From Symbiodinium natans (lineage: Eukaryota > Sar > Dinophyceae > Suessiales > Symbiodiniaceae), in the NCBI GenBank assembly GCA_905221605.1, contig CAJNDS010000946.1, positions 578,077 to 642,076 of the forward strand: a DNA stretch of 64,000 bases. The letters are read 5' to 3'. Of the stretch, positions 40,619 through 52,200 are shown piece by piece. How positions within the stretch are numbered: the stretch's first letter is position 1; each line of letters opens with the position of its first letter. A program made the translations under genes and the position numbers. A model generated the notes under the pieces. That model was not told where the DNA came from, searched no databases, and was given only the letters and a program-made list of their open reading frames with translations.

Positions 40619-43600
40619 ATGGGGGGCGAAGGCGGCTTCGGCAAGGGCGGCTTCGGCGACAAGGGGAAAGGCCCCAGGGTTTAGGGTTTAGGGTTTAGGG
40701 TTTGGGGTTTAGGGTTTAGGGTTCGGGGGTTCAGGGTTTAGGGTTTAGAGTCTAGGGTTTAGGGTTTAGGGCTGCAAACCTTAGCCTTAGGCCTAATTAG
40801 CCGTAATCCAAACCCAAAGCCCTGTCAGGTCGGCTTCAGAGTTGCCCGCCCGAATGAAATTTGGTTCCAAACATGGTCCCTTTGGGCTTCTTTTGTTCTC
40901 AATTATGCCTAACCCTTATGTTCAAGGTACCCAGAAACGGACCATAATTTCACAGAACCCTACGTAAATCCTAGACCCTCAGCCGCCTTGCAATCGTGGG
41001 GGGCTTCGTCCTCCGCAACGGCCCCAACAGGTGCAGCCTTAAGGGGGGCCCCTGTGGCTTTCTGCGCCCTGAGGTTTTGGGTTTTGGGGCTGTGGGCTTC
41101 GGTTTCAGGAGCTTTAGGTCTAAAGCCTGAGCCTCCAAGGAAGTCCCATGGCACCGTAGCTCCAATGAGTGCCTTTTCAGTCGCGGGCATCCCCCCCCCC
41201 CCCAAAAAAAAAAAGGGTCTCCGTTTAGGGCAACCTACAACCCTACGTCTGGCTCTGCATTCTCATAGGAACCCCCCAAATGGAGCAAACACTTCGAGAA
41301 CCTCCCCCCCCCCCCCTAAACCCTACTGTAAACCCTAAACCCTAAACCCTAAACCCTAAACCCTAAACCCTAAACCCTAAACCCTAAACCCTAAACCCTA
41401 AACCCTAAACCCGAAACCCGAAACCCGAAACCCGAAACCCGAAACCCTAAACCCGAAACCCTAAACCCTGCACCCTAAACCCTAAACCCTGCACCCTAAA
41501 CCCTAGGCCCTAAACCCTAAACCCTAAACCCTAAACCCTACACCCTACACCCTACACCCTAAACCCTAAACCCTAAACCCTAAACCCCTCCCCCCCCCCC
41601 ATGTGGCTGGAGGTAAAGGCAAGAAGGGCAAGGGCAAAGGCAAGGGCAAGGGCAAGCAGGAGGAGAAGCAATGGGCGCCTTGGATCCTCCAATTCCGGAT
41701 CCTAAGCCCTAAACCCTAAACCCTAAACCCTAAACCCTAAACCCTAAACCCTAAACCCTAAACCCTAAACCCTAATTCGGAGGGGACGCCTGAACATCTG
41801 TAGGCCCTGAAGCCCCCAAACCCTCCTGAACTTATAGGGTTTCAGGCTAACCCTTTCGGGTTTAGGGCTTAGGTTTCATGAGCCTCTGGATCTCACAGAG
41901 TTCGGGCCCCGTGGCACGCGCGGATGGAGCTCTTGAGTGTTCCTGCAGCTTTACTTGGAGGTTCATGGGTAGTTATAAGTAGGGTATAATAGGGTTAGAG
42001 GTATGGTAATTAGACTTATGACCCCCTTTAGCAAGTCCTCATGCACTCCCAAATGCTGCAATCCTTCGAACCCTAGACCCGAATTTTCGGAGACCTCCCG
42101 GATCCGTTCAATTCTTGGCAGCTGAGTAGGTAACTTTGTGTAGCACATAGAGCCCTGCCATAAGTGAATTGTTGACCTCTTTCCAGGGCACTCAGCAACT
42201 GAGAATTGTCCCTAACCTAAACCCTAAACCCTAAACCCTAAACCCTAAACCCTAAACCCTAAACCGTGCTTTGTGTTTTGAGGGTGGCGGGTTTATGGTG
42301 CCAGGGCCCGGATCTTTTCACGGAGTTCTAGGGCACAGGCTGCAGGGCTTTTGGCTCTATAAGGCTATAAGGTTTAGGGGCTCAGGGGTTTTGGGGTTTA
42401 ACTAGAGGGGTTTAGGAGTTTTAGGGTTTGGTCAGGGGTTTTGGGGTTTCGGGGCTTTGGGACTTTGGGTTTAGGAGTTTCGGGGTTAGGGCACTGCAGG
42501 TGCTTGGACATTTCTAACCCTCCATTGTCCCAGAGGCGGAACGCTCTTGTCCACAATCCTAGGTAGGACTAAGGGGGGCCCTTAAAAGGGGACCCTTCTT
42601 AACCCTCTTCTGCTCTCTTAAACAGGGACCTTATTCAGAGATCTATATCCCCAAACCCAAGCCCTAAACCCCAATTAAGCCTAAGCCAGAAACCCTAAAC
42701 CCTAAACCCGAAACCCGAAACCCTAAACCCTAAGCCCTAAGCCCCAAACCCTAAACCCTAAACCCTAAGCCCTAGTCCTATCTCCTACATAAGGTGCCGA
42801 TGACCAAGCTCGGACGCCTCGTGAACGATGGGAAGATCACGAACCTTGAGGAAGCCCTGAGCCCTAAACCCTAAACCCTCAGCCCTAAGAACCCTAGACC
42901 CTAGACCCTAGACCTTAAACCCTAGACCTTAAATCCTAAACCCTAAACCCGGACAAGCTGGAGATTGTCCTAGGCTCATTCAGCTCAGCAGTAGGCGGCT
43001 CTCATTCTTCTCCAACGCTTGTCCGAGATTGGTGGCTCTTTTGAACGTTTTCGATCAAGTTCGCAGCATAAACCCTAAACCCCCCAAACCCATGAACCCT
43101 GAACGCCTTCAACGCCTCGGTAGCCCAGTGGTGCCCCTTTCCCTTTTTCTGGTTCAAAGTTCCCTTTTGCAAAGAACCAACCCAAAAACGGTACCCTTGT
43201 TGCAATATGGTTACTGGGCTACCAAGACGCCCTAAATCCCCTGAACCCTAGAGCCCCATGAACCCTAAACCCTAAACCTCCTGAACCTCATGAACCCAAA
43301 ACCCCGCAAACGCCCTAAACGCCCTAAACCTCCTAAATCTCCTGAACCCTAAACCCCCTAAACCCCATGAACCCGAAACCCCTTTTCACGCCCTAAACCC
43401 CCTGAGCCCTGAACCCTGAACCCCGAACCCTAAACCCAAAAACCCTAACCCCTAAACCCTAAACCCCCTGAACCCTGAACCCTAAACCGCTCCGGTCGTG
43501 CACAGGAGATCTACCTCCACTCCCTGCCCATCAAGGAGCCGCGAGATGCCAGTCGGTTTAGGGTTTAGGGTTCGGGGTTTAGGGTAGGGTTCGGGGTTTT

Positions 43601-46600
43601 AGGGTTTAGGGGTTAGTGTTGACGCCCTGTGTGGGTGCCTTCCCCCCCCCCCCCCCCCCCCCCTTTTGGATAATGGAGGGGGGGGGGGGCCTTCTTGTCC
43701 AACAGAACAGGATACAAGCCCTGCACACCCTAAAAAAAACCCTAAAAGCCCTAAAAACCCTAAAAGCTTTAAAAACATTAACAGACCCCAAAATCCCTAA
43801 ACAACACCCTAAACACCCTAAAAACCCAAAAAAACCCAAAAAGCTTTAAACACCTTACCAGACCGTAAAAACTCGCAAAACACCTTAAAAACCCCAAAAG
43901 CTCTGATAAACCTGAAGGGTTTAGGTTGTGCTGGTTGCTGGGCTGAGGGCGCGAAGTTTCATCTCCCTGGAAGGCACCAGACTCCAAAACTACCAAGAGC
44001 CCGAAAGCTCCGAGCCCGAAGCTCAAAGCCCCAAACCTTCAAGTCAACCTAAACCCTAAACCCCAAACCCCAAACCCTACACCCTCAACCCTAACCCCAA
44101 ACTCCAGACTCCAACCACCCTAAGCTTTCTTAAGCCGCGCATTTCAGCAGCTCCGGGTGTCAGGAGCCCGAGATCATCGACCACTTCTACCCGCCTGGCT
44201 CCCTGAAGGCTACGGGTGCTCTGGGTTTAGGGTTTAGGGTTAGAGTTTAGGGTTTAGAGTTTAGGATTTGGGGTTTAGGGTCTAGGGTTTCGGGCGAGGA
44301 CGCAAAGACCTTCTCGACCCCTTTTAGGGCCCCTTGGAAACCGCCTAACACCCCAAAGCCCTACAGCCGAAGCCTCCCACGGGGACCCTAAACCCTAACT
44401 CCAAGAGAACACACCCTAAACCCTAACCCTAAACCCTCAACCCTAAACTTCAGCCCCAGTTTAGAACCATGGCTGGGGGTTCAGATTCTACAGCCTCCGG
44501 GTGTGAGGCATTTTGCTGATGGGTTTAGTGTTTAGGGTTCAGGGTTTAGGGTTTAGGGCTTAGGGGGGTTTAGGGTTTAGGGTTTAGGGTTTAGGGTTTG
44601 ACATTCTCATCTATCGTCAGTTCTCTGAATTGGGGTCCTTTTTTTGGGGGCACCCTAATACGACGTGCTGCCTTACAACCATAATTTACGGGAATCACCA
44701 TATGCATATCTGTATATATATATATATCATCATAATGACAATAAACAGAGTATCGTTATTCGTATTCTTACATATAATCATAATCACAGCAGGATGAGGT
44801 GCTCAAGATCCACCCGGTGCAGAAGATGACGTCTGCAGGCCAGGGTTTAGGGTTTAGGGTCTAGGGTTTAGGGTTTACGGTTTAGGGTTCAGGGTTTAGT
44901 GTTTAGGGTTTAGGGTTTAGTGTTTAGGGTTTAGTGTTTAGGGCTTAGGGTTTACAGTTTAGGGTTTAGGGTTGTTACCTTTAGGGTTTAGGGTTTTTTG
45001 TTTTCAGGGTTTTATGGGGTTTACAGGGTTTTTGGGGTTTACAGGGCTTATAGGGGTTATAGGGTTTATAGGGCGGACAGGGTTGAAAGGGTTTACAGGG
45101 TTCACAGGGTTTATGGGGTCTACGGTGTTTGTAGGGTTTATAGGGTTTTAAGGGTTTGCAGGGCTTATAGGGCTTATAGGGTTTATAGGGTCTATAGGGT
45201 TTACAGGGTTTACAGGGTTTACAGGGTTTACAGGGTTTACAGGGTTTACAGGACTTATAGGGTTTATGGGGTTTATAGGGTTTTAGGGTTCACAGGGCTT
45301 ATAGGGTTTATAGGGTTTATCGGGTGCAAAGGGTTTATAGGGCTTGGGTGTATAGGGTTTACAGGGTTTACAGGATTTATACGTGTTTTGGGTTTATAGC
45401 GTGTATGGCGTTTATAGGGGTAATCGGATTTATAGGGTTTACAGGGCTTGCAGGGTTGAGGTGCGGACCTTTGTGACCCAGACCCTAACTACCCTACACC
45501 CTAAACCCTAAAATCCTAAACCCTAAAATCCTAAACCCTAAATCCTAAACCCTAACCCCTAAAATCCTAAACCCACCCTAAACGAGAAGCCATTTTTCTC
45601 GGCATCGCAGTGCTTGGCGCAATACCTTGCCCCAAGCAGCCCTAAGACTTGCTAGGCCCCGCCCATCCCTAACCCCTTCAAGACGAAAGCCAAACCTCTA
45701 GGGCTCTAGGGTTTAGGGTTTTGGGTTGAGGGCTTAGGTATAGGGGAAAAGGGTAGAGGGTACATAGAGGGTAGATAAGGGTATCAACAATCGCAAGCTC
45801 TGTCGTATCTCGGCCGGTGGCTAGGGCATCGGTTTTGTTCTGCTTTTACTATGCACAGCCTTGGACCCCTCCAGTCTCCAGGTCAAACGAACCGTTTCGT
45901 CTGCTACGTGCTAGTGGGTGACACGCCACGCGCCAGAGATTCGGGGGGCCCTCATCAACTCTAAACCCGACAATGTCCAACGCCCGATGCCCAAATAAGC
46001 CCCTTGGCACTTCAACCCTCCCAATTCGTCTTAACCCCCCTGAGCCCTAAAACCCCAAACCCGAAACCCTAAAACCCTTAACCCTACCCCTAAACCCTAA
46101 AACCCTAAACCCCTAAACCCCTAAACCCCTAAACCCCTAAACCCCTAAACCCCTAAACCCCTAAACCCCACACGCCAGACCGGATTTTTGCAGGCTCCGG
46201 CACCACTTGGCCTGCCTGCAATGTCAACCGAATCGAACCCGGGGTTCGGGGGCGTTCGTGGTTTTAGTTGCAGTTTAGGGTGTAGGGTTTAGGGTTTAGG
46301 GTTTAGGGTTTAGGGTGTGGGGTTTAGGGTTCAGGGTTCAGGGTTTAGGGTTTAGGGTTTAGCATGAAGGGTTTAGGAATTAGGGTTCAGGGTCTACGTG
46401 TTAGGGCCCTGGGTTTACTGGCTGTACAGGGTCTATGGGTTTTGAAAACCTGGGGTTTCCAGAGGCCGAATTTTGGTTTGGAATTTGAGGTTTAGGGTTT
46501 AGGGTTTAGGGTGGTTTGGGGTTTAGGGTGTTTTGGATCCTGGGCACTCAAGCAACCCCCCCCCCCCCTCGAAGCTCGTGGCGGAGCCCTAAACCCTAAA

Positions 46601-49248
46601 CCCTAAACCCCAAACCCTACAACCCTAAACCCTAAACCCCAAACCCTAAACCCTAAACCCCAAACCCCAAACCCCAAACCCCAAACCCTACAACCCTAAA
46701 CCCTAAATCTTCAGCCGCATTCCTGTGCCTAGGAACGGCCACATTGGCTTGGGCTCCAAGTGCGCGAAGGAGGCCCGAGAGCACCATTCGTGAGTGCAAA
46801 TACTTCACTACTGCTCCTCGAACTGCCCCCTCAGCCCAAACCCTAACTAAACCCTAAACCCTAAACCTCAAACCCTAAACCCTAAACCCTGAACCCTAAA
46901 CCCTAAACACTAAAACCAAAAAGAGAACCGAAACTAACTCTTCAGCTGGCACAGACCTCAGTCCCACTCCGTCTGCGCCTGCACCCCCGCTGCCCCCAAG
47001 GCGTCTGCAGCTCCCTTTTTGGGGCTGCGGCTTGTAGGGTTGAAGGCCCAGAGTGCTTCGGGTTTAGGGTTTGGGGTTTAGGGTTTAGGGTTTAGGGTTT
47101 GAGGTTTAGGGTGTAGGGAAACCTCAACCCCCCTACCTCACAACCTCTGATTTTGTGGAAGCACGTGAGGGGGTGCACAACTTCTCTGGACTCCTTACTA
47201 ACAAGAAAGATACTCCCCAAAGATGGAACCCTCAGCCCTGATAAGCCTATACTTTGAACCCTTAACCTGTATGCTAAACCCCTCAAGCCTTAACCCTATA
47301 CCCTAACCCCTCAAGCCTTAACCCCCAACCCCCACCCCACCCCCCCCCCCCTCCCGCCCGCCCTGAAGGTCGCGACGGCCATCCGAGGAGGTATCATTGC
47401 GGCGAAGATCAACCTGATCCTTGCTTCGACAAGAGTTGAACTTTAAGCTTTTGGGTCTTTCCTGATTTGGTAGACCCTAAACCCCTAAACCCTAAGCCCA
47501 AAACCCTGAACCCTAAACCCTAAACCCTGCACCCTAAACCCTAAACCCTAAACCCTAAACCCTAAACCCTAAACCCTAAACCCTAAACCCTAAACCCTAA
47601 ACCCTAAACCCTAAACCCTAAACCCTAAACCCTAAACCTCATTCCTTGGTGACTGGAGAGAAGTCAGGATCCCCGTCCGCCGTGGCTTCTGGGGTAACCG
47701 TGCCCCGGCCGACTCAAGGGTTCTTGGGGCCTTAGGGGGGGGAGGAGGTCAGGGTTTAGGGTTTAGGGTTTAGGGTTTAGGGTTTAGGGTTTAGGGTTTA
47801 GGGTTTAGGGTTTGGGGTTTAGGGTTTAGGGTTTATGCTGGGGAGGTTTAGGGTTTAAGGTTTAGGGTGCACCAGGAGGATTAGGGTTTAGGGTTTAGGG
47901 TTTAGGGTTTAGGGTTGCACCAGAACCCCCCCCCCCGCCAACCCATCACCCGGCTGCCGAGGAATCGGCCTGCCTCACACTGTGCCCATGAAGGCAGGGC
48001 GCCAGCTTTAGGGTTTCGGAGCTCGGGGAGGGTTAGGTTTCAGGGTTTAGGGTTTAGGTTTCAGGGTTTAGGGTTTAGGGTTTAGGGAGTTTAGGGTTTA
48101 GGGCTTCGGGTTCGGGACTTAGGGTTTAGGGCTCCAGGGGCCGAAGCGGGAGGTTCGGGGTGTTCCAAGGGCCAGAGGATTTGGGTTGCAAGGGTCCTGC
48201 CGCTGAAATGGAAGAGGAGGGCTTTAGGCTTTGGGGTGCCCCTATGCGCAGCTAAGCCCAAAGCCCCAAGCCCTAAACCCAAAACCCTAAACCTGAACCC
48301 CCTTCACCCTAAACCCTAAACCCTAAACCCTAAACCCTAAACCCTAAACCCTAAAGCCTAAACCCTAAACCCTAAACCCTAAGCCCCCTAAGCCCCCAAA
48401 GCCCTAAACCCCAAACACTGCTTTCAGGTGCACGGCAAGTGCGGCTCCGTCCGCTGCCGCCTCATCCCGGCGCCCCGCGGCTCCGGCATCGTCGGGCCTG
48501 GGGCTTGGAGACCTCCTCTTGTACGATTCATAAACCCTAAAACCCAAAACCCTAAACCCTAAACCCTAAACCCTAAAAACCCCAAAGCCTAAACCCTAAA
48601 CCCTAAACCCCCTAAGCTATCTATCTATCCCTCTATCTAACGATCTATCTATCCCTCTATCGATCGATCGACCGATCTATCTACATATATCTGGTTTCGG
48701 GCTGCCACGCCCCCCCTCCCCCCCAATTTAGGGGTTGGGCCTGCCCCCTGGCCCCCGCCCTGTGGTGTGGGTGTGGTTTGGGGGTTAGGGTTTAGTGTTC
48801 AAGGTTTAGGGTTTAGGGTTAGGATTTGGGGTTGAAGGTTCAAGAGACCGGCCACCCGTGCTACCCATGCGCCCCCCCTGTGGTGTGGGTGTGGTTGGGG
48901 GGTTAGGGTTTTCGGGTTTAGGGTTGATAAGGTTTAAGGTTTAAAGTTTAAGGTTTAGGGTTTACACAAGTTCAGGGTTTAAGGTTTCCCCCCCCCCCCC
49001 CCCTCTGTGCTGTGAATGGGGAGGTTGGCGTTTGGGATTGAAGGTTTACGGTTTAGGTTAAGGCTGTGAGGTTTAAGTGTTTGTTTTAAGGTTTAGGGAG
49101 GGGGCACGGGGGGGGGGGGGGGGGGGGGCACGGGGGGGGGGGGCACGGGGGGGGGGGGACGGGGGGGGGGGGGCACGGGGGGGGCCAGGAAAAATGGCAG
49201 GGGATATCATGGGATGGGGGGGGGGGGGTAGGGCGGGGAGGGAGAGAA

Positions 49249-49289
<41 letters not shown>

Positions 49290-52200
49290 TTGTTCTTATT
49301 GTATTATTGGTTTCTCTTTATCTTGTACGCTTGTTGTTATTTTGTTCGTTCACGGTTATGTTGTTATAATGTTTTGCTTATACCCAGTCATCAATATCAT
49401 GATATTGTTTTGTTATTATATTGTTACATTATTATGCTATTCTAATTAATGATTTATGGTAGGATGTTATTAGGCTGTCGTGTTATTGTGTTGGCACGTT
49501 TTATCTTATCATAAAAATGTGTTTTATCATTGTATGATTATAATAGCATTACATAATATTAGTATCTGCTTATGTTATCATAGTATTGTTTTTTGCTTTA
49601 TTAGCATGATGTTATACTATTGCAGTATTATGTTTCTTACGGTGTTATACTACTGCATTATTGGAAAAGTGAATATTGTTAGAGCTATCTTGATATAGTC
49701 TTACAATATTATATTCATATGTTTGTTGCTACATCACTACATTGTTACAATAGACTGACATCATAGCATGCTATTGTGCCATTCTGCTATTATGTTGTTA
49801 TGTTGTTATGTCACCATGTTACCATGTTACGGTGTTATTATGTTATAATGTCCGTATGGCATTATGTTATATGTTGTGAAGTTCTTGTGTTATTATGCTA
49901 TTGCGTGTTATGGTATGTTATTATGTTGTTTTTTTATGTTTGTGATTATATGTCTTTAGTATCCTCAGACTCTCGTAGCATTATATTTTCTCGGTTTGGG
50001 GTTTAGGATGTCAGAAGATGAAGCCGGTTAGACCGCACCTGAAGGAACTGTAAACTATACAGCCGATACACAGTCCTAAACTCTAAACCCTAAACCCTAC
50101 TTTTTTCATATATTTACAAAAGGCTGCATGTGCCCCCCTCCGGTTATTAAGAGTTCAGAGTTTCCTCTAGGTGGGGTTTTAGGCTTCCAGGTTGCACATC
50201 AGGGTGAGTAGGGCTCAGTGTCTCTTTTGGGGTTTAGGGTTTAGGGTTGTTCTGTGGCAGTTTAGCAGTTCGTGCGACGATGTACCATTCTTAAGCACCA
50301 CCAGGTCGTTAAGCCTTAAGCATCACGTTGTTCGGGGGTACGTTCTCGGGCTTTTATGGGCTGTTGTTGTTTGGGTTTGGAGCTTGATGTAGCGACAGGA
50401 TGGGGCAGGAGTGCACAGGAATATAGTAGGCAGATAGTAGGAATGTAGGTGCCCGGCCTTACATTCCTTTTGCGCGGCCTACAGTTTTCCGGGTTGCCTT
50501 GGTTGGCTCCCATAAAATTCTAGAGAGGTGGGGTACCTGCTTTATGCTACCTGGACGCCTATGGCCCGAGGCCTGTGCGGATGTGATATCATCCTGCTTT
50601 CTTCCTAGCTTTTAATTGGAAGCTTTGAACTGACGGAGGTCGCCGGTGATGAAGAAGCTCAGCTGCATCAGGGGGAATTCATTTCTGACGTGCTGTTGCG
50701 TTGTGCTTCCGCGCAGTTCTTTGACGCAAGAGGTGGCACTCCAAACCCCAAAGCCGTTAAGCCTAAGAATCCGAGGGCCATCCTCAACCCTCTAAACCCT
50801 AAACCCTAAACCCTAAACCTCAAACCCTAAACCCTAAACCCTAAACCCTAAACCCTAAACCCATGGGCTTGGGGGATCACAGATGCACCTTCTGAAGCCC
50901 CATGCGGCTCCAACCACGGTAGCGTGGGCGGACTCGGGTCTCCCCTCCCAATAGGGTTTAGGGTTGAGGGTTTCGGGTTTAGGGTTTAGGGTTTCGGGTT
51001 TAGGGTTTAGGGTTTGGAGTTTAGGGTGTAGGCTTTAGGGTTTAGGGTTTGGAGTTTAGGGTTTAGGGTTTAGGGTGCTTGCGGCGAGAATGTTTTTTTG
51101 GGCCGCGCCAAGGAAGATGATGGCCTTCGCGGGTATCTCAGACTGCTTCACCTGCTCCTGCGGGCACACGAGGACATCTCCTAAACCCTAAACCCTACAC
51201 CCTAAACCCCAAACCCTAAACCCTAAACCCTAAACCCTAAACCCTAAACCCTAAACCCAGTTCGCGTACCGGGTGGGAGGGCCCCCGGCGCAGGACCACG
51301 GCGAACTTTGCCAAGGCCACCTTCGAGGCTCTCAAGGCCAAGCCCTGGGGTTGTAGGGTTTAGGGTTTGGGGTTTAGGGTTTAGGGTTTGGGGTTTAGGG
51401 TTTGGGGGTTTAGGGTTTAGGGTTTGGGGGTTTAGGGTTTAGGGTTTAGGGTTTAAGGTTTAGGGTTTAGGGTTTGGGGCTTAGGGTTTTGGGTTTAGGG
51501 TTGGGGTAAATTGGCACGTCACGTCAGGGTTCGCGTTTGGGGCATCGTGCTTGGACTGCATAGTTCTCTGCTGCCACAGGCTTAGAAGACTTTCTTTCAT
51601 CTTACTCTTGGTTAGCAGGAAGGGGGGGGGAATGAGGTACCCTATCTAATCCCTTAGAGGGTATGTACAGGGTTAATCCCTTAAAGGGCATACAGGGTTT
51701 AGGGTTTAGGGTTTGGGGTTTAGGGTTTACGGTTTAGGGTTTACGGTTTAGGGTTTACGGTTTAGGGTTTAGGGGGATACAGGGCCCGAATTCCCTCATG
51801 CCTTGCTAACCAACAGTAAGTCATTCCTCCTTCTGCAGAGTCCGGCATCGCTGAGCTTCGGATGCGAAGCCGAAGCATTCGTGGTTGGGGCTTCGTCCCT
51901 TCACATGTACTGGCAGTAACCCTAAACCCTAAACCCCAAACCCCAAACCCTAAACCCTATTGTAGCCATGCTGAGGGTTTGAATCGCGTCTGGAGAAGCT
52001 GGCGGTGACTTGGGATGAGCTCAGAAGTCATAAGGAGTTCGAAGGAGTGCCGTCAGTGACGTCCTCGAGTTTTTTCACAGTGACGTCCTTGAAGTTTCTC
52101 CTAGGTGAGAAGTTGGGATGTTCCCCCTTATACGAACAGTCCTTAATAGGGATTCTAGTACACCCTATTGTATTCCTTATGAAGGACTGTCAGCATAAGG

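Noticed and set aside
44998-45399. Open frame of YRV repeats
   Set aside because: It is the direct result of a nine-base repeat derived from the telomere unit.
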